This document shows, in pieces, positions 11,833 through 23,400 of a stretch of DNA of 64,000 nucleotides. The number at the start of each line of letters is the position of its first letter. Within the stretch, counting starts at the first letter, position 1. The notes beneath the pieces are model-generated. The model was not told the origin of the DNA. It saw nothing but the letters and a program-made list of their open reading frames with translations, and did no database searches. This DNA is from Stichopus chloronotus. Lineage: Eukaryota; Echinodermata; Holothuroidea; Aspidochirotida; Stichopodidae. The translations under genes and the position numbers were made by a program. Location of the stretch: the NCBI GenBank assembly GCA_021234535.1, contig CM037842.1, positions 8,425,361-8,489,360 on the forward strand, given 5' to 3'.

Positions 11833-12360
11833 CTTGTAAACATATATCTCAAGAAGGAAATGGTGCTCAAACTTCAAAGTTGGTGTGTTGGTAGTCTATC
11901 ATAAGTAGATGATCCCTATTGTTTTTCATGGAGGTCAAAGGTCATTCGAGGTCAACAGAGCTTAGAGTACGAAAACCTATCAAGGGAGATATTACAGTAA
12001 CCAAATGTTGTTGGAACTTCAAACCCTTATCATTGGTAGCAACTGGTGAGAAGATAATATCTGCCATTTTTATGGAGGTCAAAGGTCATGTGAGTTCAAT
12101 AGAGGACTTTGTTTGAAAACCTTGGAAACTCCTATCTCAAGAAGGGAAAGGTGCTTGAACTTTGAAGTTGGTGGGTTAGTAGTTCTGTGTGAGCACATGA
12201 TCCTTATCGTTTTTCATGGAGGTCCAAGGTCATTTGAGGTCTCCAGAGCTAAAAGTATGAAAACCTATTAAGGAAGATATCTCAGCAACTGAATTCAAGT
12301 AGAACTTCAAAGTGTCAACATTGTTAGCACTTGATGAGCAGCTGATGTCTGTCATTGAAT
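11833..12360. repeat. ~144-bp repeat in alternating A/B (288-bp) order, with AGGTCA direct repeats
   Basis: Monomers start at 11845 (A), 11990 (B), 12133 (A) and 12278 (B, truncated): spacing 145, 143, 145. A copies share TATCTCAAGAAGG..A and AAGTTGGTG.GTT. B copies share a shorter start (TATCTCAG or TATTACAG) and the phrase TTAGCA.(C)TTGATGAG or its variant. Most monomers carry ATGGAGGTCAAAGGTCAT: perfect AGGTCA-A-AGGTCA (DR1) at 11932-11944 and 12076-12088, and a one-mismatch form at 12220-12232. I associate this type of repeat with echinoderm and related marine genomes, from memory only. Confidence 0.75.
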
Positions 12361-13466
12361 TGCCCCATGAGAGACTTGTCACCGCTGTAATGTGACATGA
12401 AATGCCAATAAGTTCTATCACTCTAAAGAGCTCTCCTGGGATAAAAAACCCAACATGTGAGACATAGAGAGTTTTACATGTCCTGAATGTGAACATATGA
12501 AAAAGTTAAATCACTCATATTAGGAAAATAATGCATACTTATTTCCTATTGAAATTTGCCAAAATGTAGATCTATGTTTCATAGCAGAGATTGCTGCTAG
12601 ATAAACTTTGGTCTCATTCTTTTTAAATTTGTGGAACATTTAAAGTCCATTTTCTGTGCCAAACAACCACTTAACAGGGGAGCCGTCCATACTCGTTTTT
12701 GCAAAGCCGCGCAGACACAGATTTGTGTGTTCATTGGAGCTTGACTCATTACCTCTATTGCCCTCCACGGCACTGCCGAGAACTTTCCGAATTATGCACA
12801 ACTTCCTCTACACTTGTATCTAATCCGATTACAGAGCACAATGGCCTAGTTTACAGCTTTGAACATCAAAGCTCTGAGACAGGTCTTTTGTTCCTTTCAC
12901 CTTAGTTTGTACAGCTACAGCAGTGAACAGAAAACTCACGCTAGAAGATCGACCAGGTTTCTTCCCTCAAGTTTAAATACCTCCTTTTTGTACGTTCTTC
13001 GAAATGAAATAAATTTCCCCGCGTGTGTGTGTCTTTCTTTTACTGTTCTTTCTTGATTTTTTTTCTTCTTTTAGTTCGACATAAATTGTCACGGTAAATT
13101 GAGCTTCGTTTTGAATGGTTAATTACTGTGGAAGGCAACTTCGACTGTGACCATGATGTTGCTAGAAATGAGAAAATTCCTCGCAAAATTCATCAAACAA
13201 AGTAAAAATGTATGATGATCTTCGATGTTTTAAGAAATCGTCTGCGTTTGAAAGGGGTAACTAATCAGTCGGCCTTGTGTTATCGCCACGAGGTCCTACA
13301 GATTAGGCCATTGCATTTTCCCTTCACTGGTTTTAGTAAAACAAAGCCAATTTTATCCCTATCATTAGCCATGATAATTATGAAGTTTTGCCCCCCAAAA
13401 AGGAAAAACTGTACTATGCTAAGCCTACTTATTTCTTTTTCAAAATGGAAATGCAAATCGCACTTA
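12361..13466. other. Single-copy-looking non-coding sequence with one dispersed repeat
   Basis: Contains the ~49-bp dispersed repeat at 12676-12724 (listed separately). The flanks at 12720-13070 are more complex than average but contain no exon with usable splice sites. Confidence 0.45.
12676..12724 (+). repeat. Dispersed ~49-bp repeat, copy 1
   Basis: This matches, in inverted orientation, 14873-14920. It starts with AGGGGAG, shares an identical 21-nt core beginning CGTCCATACTCG, then CCGCGC.GACA.AGATT. Only a few substitutions separate the copies. Outside the block similarity stops abruptly, as expected of a short mobile element fragment, a gene-conversion tract or a shared protein-binding module. 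Confidence 0.6.
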
Positions 13467-13512
13467 CTGTACAGTAGTAATGTTTACAGTCGTAATGTTT
13501 ACAGTAATGTTT
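13467..13512. repeat. Short ~15-bp tandem repeat (GTAATGTTTACAGT)
   Basis: TAATGTTTACAGT-like words recur three times in about 46 bp: AGTAGTAATGTTT, ACAGTCGTAATGTTT, ACAGTAATGTTT. They produce spurious short ORFs on both strands. Confidence 0.7.
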
Positions 13513-14800
13513 GCATCTCCCGACGGATACCCACAGCTTTTCGTAACTGCTAATATTGACAGGCATGCACGCTACGGGACACAGGCAAAACGCAGCGGCC
13601 TGTTGCGTCGACTTGTAAGTCGGTGGATAACTGCGTCATTGCTTTTAATTTATAAGTTCATGCCTCCCTGGTCCAACCCATCCCAAGGATAAACCAATGT
13701 GGTTTGTTAAAATATTCGACGTAAATGACCTCAGTGGTGACGTTTTCCTAAATTACTGACGTTGAAATTAATAAATATTCATCGACAATGGACACTTCCG
13801 CATTTAACTATGATTTACACATGTCAACTTCGCCGCACCGGACATACACCTCACATTGGTACCTAACTACTTAACCGCACCTGTATACATACTGCTAGCA
13901 TCATGGGTTAGCCTAGCGCAGCCAAATGCTGCGCAATAAGTTGTTTAGTTTTCAGTTTTCACAGTTTCACTACATGTACCACTGCAATGTTCATTGGGTA
14001 ATACTGCATAAAGTTGCATATAATTCACACGTGCAGCTGAATGTGTGCGTGTTTTGTTTGGGAAGGGGGTCATGGTACTACCAAATTAAGGCTTATGAAA
14101 GTTCCACCTATCTTAACTTTTGCATACGGTACGGCTGCTAGCGTTAGCTGTAATATAGGCCTAATGTTAATTCCTCTTTGTTAGGCTACAGTGTAGACCC
14201 ATTAATTTCTTGATTCTTTACGTGTATAGCATTTAGAGTTAGATAAATGATCGAAGGAAACTGTTTAAGTTTCAACGCAGTCAAATAACACTCTGCAACC
14301 TAGGCTAGAGTCTAAGTCGTTTTACACTACCCGAGAGCTTTTGAAGCCCAGAACACATATTTTACTTTCTAAAAATTACGATAGCCTATAGTCGGAGCTT
14401 CCTCAACTCGGCGGGTTATAAAATCTCGTATTGAATTTTGTAAGCCTACGTACGTAACTATTTTGAACTAGGGCTTCATTCACGTGTGGTTTCGGAGTGG
14501 AAAGAAAATGTTTTCGTTCAAAACTTAATAAAATCATAAATATATTTTAAAAAACTTTCTGCTGTACGGAAGAATCTATTTACAAATGTCAGTGTAAAAC
14601 ACGCTCCAAAGATAAAATCGGCTTACAGGATTACCTAACACTGGTCAGGCTCGAATAAGATTCTCTGGTTAATGCATATTGTGTGTGCGCTTTGTAAAGA
14701 CGTTGCTGTCATTGAATAGCAATCTTGTCGGAGATCTGTTCACTGCGCGACCCGCTATTATGTGATCGTCAACAGGGCAGAATAGGGGAGAAGTTGGGAG
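13513..14800. other. Non-coding, complex sequence rich in AGCCTA/TAGGCT words
   Basis: CpG-containing patch at 13560-13640 followed by sequence with many TAGGCCTA, TAGGCTAC and CTAGCCTAG-type words (for example 13912, 14158, 14182, 14303). A weak plus-strand donor GTAAGTCGG follows the open patch at 13615, but there is no pyrimidine-tract acceptor, so I do not call an exon. Confidence 0.4.
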
Positions 14801-14872
14801 GCTCATTAAACTTCGGGGAACTTCGGAATTGAGCAAGTGACGATAGTAGGCACATTCATGGCTTGTTGGGGT

Positions 14873-14920
14873 AATCTCTGTCCGCGCGGAGTTGCAAAAA
14901 CGAGTATGGACGCCTCCCCT
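14873..14920 (-). repeat. Dispersed ~49-bp repeat, copy 2 (inverted)
   Basis: Reverse complement matches 12676-12724 over about 48 bp, with the 21-nt core identical. Both copies are CpG-containing in an AT-rich neighbourhood. ORFs on both strands run through this copy (plus 14837-15067, minus 14806-15042), but the presence of a second copy in a different context argues against a protein-coding explanation. Confidence 0.6.
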
Positions 14921-15069
14921 AACATAGCTCTAATCACTTTTACTAAGCCTTCAGAGAATATCCATGTTGCCAGAAACTCCCTGTCAAGATTTACAAAGTA
15001 CTTTGTTGTTTTAGTCAAAGTATACACTCCCTTCGGAGTCAACGCTATTCCAGATTGCTTTTGTTGACT

Positions 15070-16590
15070 TGCACAATCTCAGGTCTGTACCCACAATTTG
15101 GTGTCCTGAACTTTCTGTCAACTTGTGAATTACTTCCGTCATGACCGCAATTGCCATTAAAGCTGAGTGAATGACATTACTCATTCATATTAGCACTTGG
15201 TGACATCAAACCCATAAGTGATACAGAATGTGGTTGTCATTCTTGCATTTTGTTTTTCGTTTTTATATGGCCTCTTCCCTCTTCTCCTGGGTTGCTTTTG
15301 TTTGTAAGTGATTATGTGGGTATAAAAAATGAGATATCACAAGGAATCACAAAGTCATTTGACTTTCTGGTTTAACATTGACCTCATTCCAAAGTTACCG
15401 TCTGAGCCCGTCTCCCAACAACTAATTTATGTCTGTTTCCCTTGATAGGACCTGCTTATAACCTTTAACATCACAAAACATATTTTTAGCATCTCCAACA
15501 CTGCATGTAACTTCACCATTACCTATGGTCACAACTTATTTCTTACTTTGCTTATCCCACAGAGATCAGATTACCATTATTATGTGGAAATAGTATTCAT
15601 CTTTACCTGTGGTAGTATGCTAGATTCTAGAAGAGAATGTGTCAATTTTACTCCTTACCTGCTGTTTTTTTTCCGTGCTGCCCTTTCAAAGACAGGCCTG
15701 CACCCGTGAAAAAGAAAAAAAAAAGTATAAAAGAATCAGCATATGGCAGAGAGCTCAAACAAATTGTTAAGTAAAACATGACAGAATGAAACATAAATCA
15801 CTATACAAGACCATTATGGTTACTTAATGGGAACATAAACAGCGGTGCTTGTGTGTGCTTGCTCACATGCCACACTGTATGACACTTAATGCTGTTGCCA
15901 TGGTTACAGTGAAAAGTGTGGAGTTTAGCAGTGACATAGTTTGAAAATGGGAGCAGAGCTTGATGCACAGTAGGCAAATAATTGCATGGAACTGGGTGAC
16001 AGAAAGGGGAAAAAGAAAAAAAAGAAAAGAGAGGAAAGAAAATGGAAGTATTGACAGAAGGAACTTCTAACGATAGACAAAAATCCAACTACAGTGTCCT
16101 CAATTGTTGCTCATTTTTTTGCTGCTTTCAAGAGACCTAGAAATTGTTATTCTAATTTCCTTCCTGACAGGTACCTCACTGCACCATATTTACGACATGA
16201 AGAAGTACCTACTAGGATGTCAAACATTTCTAGGTTGCAAGGATACACCTCTTATTGCTGTAATAAATTGTATCCCCTTGTTTAATGGAAGTACCGTTTT
16301 AAGTGTTCCTCCGCTGTTTGGAATAAACTCTTTCGTTAATTTCCCGCTGCTCTCGCCAGCAGTGCGGTGGCTGGTTTCCCCTTTGATCAGACAACCAGAA
16401 AGAGATCCGCTCGTAACGAATCGTTCTGACCGCCGCCCTGAATCAATGCTCTCCTACAAACTAAGACTTCCTGGATCATTCTAGGTCACTGCTTAGTGAT
16501 TTTTTTTTAAATTTCATATAATTTAAATAAAAAGCCAACATTGAAAGAAAAAAAAAAGAATGAGATGATTTACAAAGTGGTTGTTAATCT
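15070..16590. other. Non-coding, no convincing gene
   Basis: AT-rich with poly-A near 15706-15725 and 16010-16030. A plus frame is open at 16104-16484 and a good acceptor (TTCCTTCCTGACAG, ending about 16170) lies inside it. No donor terminates it, and composition beyond the acceptor is unremarkable. A CpG-richer patch at 16330-16450 may be regulatory. Confidence 0.4.
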
Positions 16591-16599
16591 GCAATCACC

Positions 16600-16940
16600 G
16601 TCCAAGATGAATGGAATGATTTCGGTGGGTGTGGATCCTCTATCAACACCAGCGTTAATTCTCGCAAATATCGGCATCGATTTATTAATAATTTTTTGAC
16701 TTAACCCAGCATGCTTGCCTGATCGTGTTCAATTGTGGCGGTGTCGCTGCCATGAGCCTGCAGTTATTGGCCCGTATTATTAGCTTAAGTTAAAGCCGCC
16801 TATTTTCTGCCTCTGCCCAACGCAGCGGCACAAATCTTCGGCCTTAAAGGAAAAAGTATTGACAGGCAAGATAAACTGGCGCCAAGAAACACAACGTCCA
16901 CTCGTCGGGTGTTTTTCGTCGACGCATCTCCATCTCCTCC
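16600..16940. promoter_or_regulatory. Regulatory-looking complex island
   Basis: About 340 bp with few homopolymers, higher CpG and several motif-like words: ATCGATTTATTAATAAT near 16677, CAATTGTGG near 16731, ATTATTAGCTTAAG near 16777. Frames are short on both strands. The contrast with the flanking poly-A-rich DNA is typical of conserved non-coding elements. No direct evidence of function. Confidence 0.25.
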
Positions 16941-19487
16941 TGCCTCTTGTTCGTCTTGTTTTTAATTATCTTTAGTGTGAGGGGATGGTTTGGATTATTG
17001 TTTCAGAGGGGAAAAAAGGAGGAAAAGGAGAATGTGATGTTGAAATTATCCCCCTGTTTATCCAATGCCTCTCGATCATGTCAGTGTCTTACTGTCCAAT
17101 TGACTTTCTCATGAAACAGAGAGTGCTTGAAACATCAGTTTCTAAGGGTTTTCTGAAAATAGTCAAGGTTTCCTCTTATTTCAATCACAGATCTAGAAAT
17201 CTGGAAGGAAAAAAAAAAAAGGAAACAAAAAAAAGGCACGTGTGCTCAGGATATTGCTGCACCCAATTAATGACAGTCGGTTGTTTAAATAGTTATTAAC
17301 AAGTCCCTGTTTTAAGATTTCATACCATTTGCTGGTAGGTCTCACTCCCCAATTTGTAGCTCTAGTCACTCCATCAAAAAAATTCTAGTCTTAGAAAAGT
17401 GTAACTTGTCAACATCATTTTTCATTGTTATTGGAAACAAATTTGCAATTAATGAGTCATTCGTAGTAATAAAGTAGGATTACCATGGGATAATCACAAT
17501 TTGAACCGAAATATACAGGAGGGACATGAGACAAGAGTTAATGATGACATTAAACATTAAAAGGTGGTCATCAAATATTATGTTTAATCAGTAGAAGATG
17601 GAGAAGGACCACACACTAACGAGCATATTCATCGGTAGTAGTATTATGTTAATGGGCAAGAGGGTACATACTCTACATAAATAGCACAGGACTAAAGACA
17701 TGTGTTTAAGCTTAATTGCTAGTAGATAATTAAACTGCATGAACTGCAACTTCTGAGCAACCAACATACCCTATGGCTGCTTAAGTCTTAGAGTTCTTCC
17801 CCACTCTCTGGAGGAACTATGGTCTGCTGGTTTGAAATGCACAAATTTCCTCTGACAAAGAAATTTGTGAATATTTAGATCTGTGGTGTGCGTCTCCCTT
17901 TGAGCAGCAGACAGGTCGTTCCATTAGTCCGCAACTTAGGTTTAAGTTTTCCAAACTGAAGGTGTTTTTGTCCAAGTAATTGTCATATACGGATATATAA
18001 TCTTGAAATTTTTTTAGGTCTGCTGTGCCGCACTCGGTGTGTTTCACACAACAAATTCCTTCACCAGATTCATTGAGCTACTCGCCAAAAATTCTGAGGG
18101 AAAATTGAACGTAAAATTTGGTTGAAGGCCCCCCGACTGATTATGTAGTCTGATGGTCATCACGTCTGTCTGTATAAGTATCAGTTATCGCAGAATCTTG
18201 GTCGTATGTCAGAATATCCTCAATGCTTAATTTATACGCTGAGCTCTCTGTATATCACCAGCACACTGAATGAAGTTGTTAGTGATAGCATACGATGTGT
18301 AACGTTGACAGGATGATGGCTGTCATTCTGTTCCCCCCTGGTCATCTTGGGGGTTCAAACTGAACAGTAGTTTTGTCTTCACAATTAGAGTCAACATGTT
18401 TTAGTTTTAGCATATTCTGGAGGGGGGCGGAGGCGTACAACCTCATCATCAGCTTTATGTGCACTGTGATCTCACACTTCCCGTTATTCTTTTTCCATTT
18501 GCAAATAGCAACAAGTATCTGACATTTAGCTAGAGAGGATGCAAACATGTACCAATTTATCTCTTCATTATTTCTCCTTGCAATGGTGCATCCCCATCCC
18601 ATCTCTCATATGAGAGGAGGTAATTGCCATTATTGGTCTCTGGTGACATCTCTCTTGTTTATGGTACCCCTTATATGATGTGGATGATTTGGCAAAGTGA
18701 ATTTAAAACCTAGATATTTTTTGTTTGTTTGTTTGTAATTTGCAGCTGGACTGCATGAAAATGTGTTCGTCAACAATGCAGTGAATTGATGGTTTGTTTC
18801 CCCACAGACCATGAAACAATGCTAATTGCTGATCGTTATCTTTCTGTCAGTACACGCTTATATATGCCAATGTAACATTTCTTTATTTTGGCCTCAAATT
18901 TGATAGAGGTTTAATACTTTGTGTGACAATCTGACGGTTTTTTATACGGGCAAGTATCAAGAAGCTCAACAGGACTTTGATGTTAAGTTCAGTAAATGTG
19001 TTGTAGATGTGTTTGTGTGTAGATATGTTTGTCTAATGCTTCTGAAAGCAGAGATTGAAGTAGCTACAGTGACAGGCTGAGCCCCATCCTTCAGTGTCCA
19101 TCAGAACTAAGAAGGATTTACTTCAACATAGAGTCTTAATGTCGTTTATTCATATTTCAACTTTCTGAAGAAATCTTCTGAGGGATCAATTATAAGGAGG
19201 GAGGTGGCCCAGGCCCAGGATGACGGGATTGGCATGTGAGCCCAGAAGATCGTATTTATCTTAAATATGAGGACAGCAGTCACCCTAGTCACTGCCACGA
19301 TCACGATATCTGTCCTCTTCCATCATGCACACACATAATATATGCAAACATACGTAGTACTATACTGTTGTAATAATTTAGACGCATTCACAAAGTAACC
19401 AAGACGCAGACAATTAGTACTTCTGAATCAAATTTGTTTCTCGATCGCTTCCAAACCGGAGACTGGATTCGTTAGCTGTCAACTTAC
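16941..19487. other. Non-coding, no gene seen
   Basis: AT-rich intron-like sequence. ORFs at 16985-17299 (plus), 17817-18047 and 18342-18602 (minus) have no splice context or recognisable features. Confidence 0.5.
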
Positions 19488-19543
19488 ATCATGGCCGAGG
19501 TAATCTGGATGGTCGTATTTTACAAACTGCGTAGAATTTCTCG
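19488..19543 (-). CDS. Candidate internal exon (56 nt), unknown product
   Basis: On the minus strand a TTTTCTTAG acceptor (AG at 19545-19544) precedes 56 nt ending at 19488, followed by GTAAGTTGAC. One phase is open (two leading nt, then 18 codons), reading RNSTQFVKYDHPDYLGHD. The leading two nucleotides would complete a codon from a phase-1 exon, which matches the 3' end of the candidate exon at 20005-20037, about 460 bp upstream on this strand. An alternative acceptor (TTGTTAGCAG) lies 15 nt further out. I do not recognise the peptide. Short length makes chance quite possible. Confidence 0.25.
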
Positions 19544-20004
19544 CTAAGAAAACCTGCTAACAAGAAAACCCTGCAGATCAGACTCTGTCGCCAGAGTTAT
19601 AAAGTTGCTTGTTTGCGATGTGTAATTATATTAAACTTGTGCGGTTGGACGCAATATGCGAAAATGGCTGTCAAGAAAGTTGGCAAATTTGTTGTTTTGG
19701 TCGTTTTTCTTCTCAGTTTCCGACTCCCTGTGCAGCAGGAGAGGAAAAAAAAAGAGTAGGGGAAAAAAAAAAACACACACACAAAAAAAAACAAGTAATT
19801 TGTGTGACTGTGGGAATACATCTCTTTTTTCACTGATGGCTCAACTTTATTGCATTAAGGACTTGTCACGTACCGAATTTTGATTGGTTAATGGCGTAAT
19901 GATCTCTTCTATACATGCCATCTCCTGCTGTGGTCAAACCTGACGGCAGACGACGGAGGAGCTCCACAGTCGTCGTCCTTTTTCAGCCGCCAAATTTTAC
20001 TTAC

Positions 20005-20037
20005 CACCTTCGATCAAATTATCCGAAATTTGGTCCC
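20005..20037 (-). CDS. Candidate 33-nt microexon, unknown product
   Basis: Minus strand: an unusually strong pyrimidine tract (T8 then CTCTCTCTCTCTTTTTCT) ends in AATAAG, followed by 33 nt and a G|GTAAGTAAA donor. Of the three phases only one is open; it gives DQISDNLIEG with split codons at both ends (phase 1 in, phase 1 out), so the exon is symmetric. The phase matches the donor of the exon candidate at 42568-42827 and the acceptor of 19488-19543. The pyrimidine tract may be just a (CT)n microsatellite, so confidence is limited. Confidence 0.25.
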
Positions 20038-21652
20038 CTTATTAGAAAAAGAGAGAGAGAGAAAAAAAACTTTGCTGAGGAATGGAAACATCCTCATAGG
20101 CCTGTCTGTTCATACAGTCCCAGCGTAGAGTTCTGAACTACCTATTTCTCCTTGTCACACCTTCACACCTCGCACCAGAGTGTGGCACATACATAGCCAT
20201 CAGAAAGGTTAGGAAAACACAAGGGCTGCTCCGCCAGATTCTTCTCCTCCTGTGTTTTTCAGCTCCAGGGTATGATTTGGTCCTAACCACGTAGAAAACC
20301 AGCTTTAATGCATCTCCCTCCGAGGCTTTCCACACTTATCTGCAGCTTTCTTCAGCGTAGAGCCCCATTCAAATGGTTTTGTGCACCTTGGGGGAAAAAA
20401 TTGTGTCTTTGAAGCATGTCAGTTTTCCTCCCATTGTGTTCAGAAAGGGTCAATTTTATGGCACCCAACCAAGCAGAATTAATTTGTGGCTTGTATAAAG
20501 TCTTTCTTCCTCCCCTGCTCGGTCTGGGGGAAGGAGCTTACATATCCGAAGGCAGCCAAGGGTGAGGATCGCATAAATAAGGGGAAACATTTGACTTTTA
20601 ACGCACTTGAAAAGGCATCTGTCAGTCCCGATTATCCTGTTAGAAAAACCGGAGGAGGAGTATTAACTTTTCTCCAGTCATAAGAGTTTCTCTGGCTGGC
20701 TGTAGTGTGTTCATGATTACCACCAGGAGGGTAGAAACAAGAGCTGACCATCTCGTTTTGAGTATTTCCTCACAAATGACAAAATCTTTCACCAGAGATG
20801 CAGTTTGTTTCTCTCTGGTGCGAGTGGACTTTCTCAGTTTAGGGAAAGTGATGACGACGATTCCTTCTGACGTTGACTGGAATGGAATCAGACCGAGGCA
20901 ATCATAAAAGTCTGAGAGAACAAAGAGACGAGGGGCTTGATCAATTTGGTGAAATTAAAATAAGATTGAAAGAAAAAAAGACAGTGATGGTGGAAGGAAA
21001 GAATGAGATAACTGTGAAAGGATTGCTCCAGTGAGTCAGATCTAGTCCGCTGCTCCTTTGGGGAATTCAGTGAGAAATGGTCACGTTAATAACATCCAGC
21101 CAACGATAATAATGTCCAGCTCGCTTCAATTTCTAATTATCCACTGGTAGTAACCTCAAAGAAAAAGAAAGAGTGAACTACTGTAACAGCCTGCAGTAGT
21201 ATCCAGACAATTGCTACATTGTTGTCAAGAAGTTTGCTGGTCCAGTTTGTGGATTTATCGCTAGAACTGCTCGATTTCTCCCTTTTGGCCGAACAAAGGA
21301 AAAAGAGGGCAGAAAAAGGAGAGAAAAATGGTAATCCAGGCATAGCACTTGCTAGATCAGCCTACCAGAGAACGTAGTTGGTGACATATATGACCACGGC
21401 TTCAGTTTTCTTTAAATGCAGACTGCTACCTTTAAGCATGTCATCATACATTAATGATGGATCAATGTTCCCTTTGCTCCATTATAGTCTAAGCTTTGTG
21501 AATTGCTGATAATTTGTTTCTAGTATCTCTTTGCATAGGGTTGTTCTTTTTGTTTTAGTCTTTCCTAATTTGGCTGTTGTTCACTTGAGCTTTTTTATGC
21601 AAAAGAAGAAGAAGAAAAAAAAACATGATTATTTGATCATCTTGCAAGTCAC
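20038..21652. other. Non-coding, complex patches, no gene called
   Basis: Begins with the (GA)n tract that forms the pyrimidine run of the microexon candidate. The stretch 20100-20900 has moderate complexity and several ORFs of 60-68 codons on both strands, but none is bounded by splice sites. 20900-21330 is A-rich. I see no repeats. Confidence 0.4.
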
Positions 21653-22192
21653 ATGATTTGTGACCTCATAATGTATTCTGTTGGTAAGGAAATCTTTCTC
21701 ATGAAAGCGTTGCCATGGTGTTCATGTGGCCATAAGGGTTTCGATGACTGGATTTGTAGGCTCTACAAAAGGCTTAGCTGGGAGAGGCCTGAAAAATCAA
21801 CAGTTTTTTCAGAACTGTTTATATTAGCCGTGCTCCTGTCTGTTTGGCGGTTCCCTTACTTTTTCAACATGGCTCTTTCCTTCCAATTATCTATAAGAAG
21901 TAAAGTTACAAGAATTGAAAAAGAGAAAAAAAGGTGGGCCTTTTGCTGCAGGGCTATGAGGATGGAGACAAAGATACGTGTATCCTGTGAATATTTTGCA
22001 AGGGAACAGATTATCAAAAAAGACAAAAAGAGAGAGAGAGGTGAGAAAAAGTTCCGTTATCACCCTTTGGTATCTTGGACAATTTTACACACCTGGACGA
22101 ACATGTACAGAGGCAGAGCCAAAGCTAATTACTGGGTCAAACTTGGGGAAAACAGAATATCACAACTGCACCATCATCATCTTCCTCCCTGA
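21653..22192 (+). other. 179-codon ORF, coding status doubtful
   Basis: A 540-bp open frame from ATG to TGA. It contains one hydrophobic stretch (FSELFILAVLLSVWRF and following) around residues 49-70 that could span a membrane, then a Lys/Arg-rich half (KKDKKRERGEKK), which reflects purine-rich DNA. No domain, signal peptide, splice sites or Kozak-like start support it. A chance frame is more likely than a gene. Confidence 0.15.
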
Positions 22193-22559
22193 AGCCTAAT
22201 TAGAGGCAGATTTTAAACCAAGAGTGATTACTAAGGGAGGCACTTACATAATTTGGCCTGAATTCCATAGTGGTTTGAGGGAACATTTGGGGAGCTGTGA
22301 CTTAATCAGAGATAGCAATTTCAATGAAATTGGATTTATTTTATCCATTTCAAAGGATAATTCTGAGAAGGCCTATATAATTAAGATTATTGAAAAAAGG
22401 AGAAAGGAGGTGACACTTGAATTATCTTGAGGATAGCCAGATAGGCCAACAAAACCAGTGATAGAATGAAAGGGTAGGAAAATAGAAAAGATTTACAAGT
22501 TCTTTAAAGCCGGACAAATATTAGGCAGGTGTCTATGAAATATGTTCTATGGAGGGAGG

Positions 22560-22835
22560 GTAGATTGACACTGCATAACTACAGATGGATAGGCAGATAG
22601 ACAGACAGGCAGACATATCAATTGTGTTGACAGGTACTGGGCAAAGAGAAAATAAAGTTCAGATGTGTTTAAGCAATCATGCAGAGAAACAGACAGACAC
22701 ATAGACAGATTTAACAGACACAGGTATACAAATGTAGGCAAATTCATTGAGAAGTTTAGAGACTAGCTATAAGGAAATGATGTTCTCGAGTGTGATGTGT
22801 ATGATAGACAGAACAGACGGACAATTAGACATTCA
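22560..22835. repeat. Degenerate GACA/GATA tetranucleotide repeats
   Basis: Clusters of GATAGACAGACAGGCAGAC (about 22590-22615), CAGACAGACACATAGACAG (about 22688-22712) and GATAGACAGAACAGACGGAC (about 22803-22822) lie in a 275-bp stretch. The whole looks like a decayed GAYA microsatellite. Confidence 0.65.
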
Positions 22836-23336
22836 GTTGCATATGTAGATATGAGTACATCCAGAGACAGAAGTACTGTAACTGCTCTTTCTCCAGTTCC
22901 ACCCGTCCACTCATGTAACCACCACAAAATTAAATTACCATCCGACCTGTTAACCAACCCATATGTATCAACTGCATCCCACATATCCACTATAAACCTG
23001 CCTATCCATGCTTCTTCTAAATCCCATAAACATGCAGAAGATGGATACCAAATTGAATTTTGGTAGTTTCCTTTTCTCAAACAATACTCCCAAAGTGTGC
23101 ATTTCTAGAACTGTATACTTTACTTTGATAGAGGAGGCGCCATGCAGGGCCATGAAATCTTTGTGAAAGTTATCATTCATTTTCAGAATCAAATTTTACC
23201 GGCAAGGAATCTTACGTCACTCATCATCAGTTACAGAAGCTTACACAAACACTGTAGGAGGAAGTCCCAGATTATTCTTTACCAGTACCACCACTTTCTA
23301 TCACAGATCTTGGAATATTCCAGAGTTCATATTAAA

Positions 23337-23400
23337 GTAGCTTAGTCAATGTCATTTGTAACAACCAAGTAGCTTAGTCAATGTCATTTGTAACAACCAA
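23337..23400. repeat. Perfect 32-bp tandem duplication
   Basis: The 32-bp unit starting GTAGCTTAGTCAATGTC occupies 23337-23368 and is repeated without change at 23369-23400. The identity suggests a very recent duplication. Confidence 0.9.

Noticed and set aside
13570..13622. CpG-rich plus-strand segment ending at GTAAGTCGG
   Set aside because: Two frames open, but the upstream AG has no pyrimidine tract; could as well be regulatory DNA.
14806..15067. Overlapping ORFs on both strands with reasonable composition
   Set aside because: They overlap a dispersed repeat also present at 12676 in a different frame context, and lack splice sites.
15659..15697. 39-nt minus-strand microexon-like segment (TGCAG acceptor, CAGCAG|GTAAGG donor)
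   Set aside because: It contains an A9 run, two frames are open equally, and neither has the phase-0 entry needed after the 19488-19543 candidate.
16104..16484. 126-codon plus-strand ORF with an internal good acceptor
   Set aside because: No donor, no recognisable features, and upstream half is hydrophobic noise.
23214..23250. Minus-strand segment between a good CTCCTACAG acceptor and a GTAAGATT donor
   Set aside because: All three frames contain stops.
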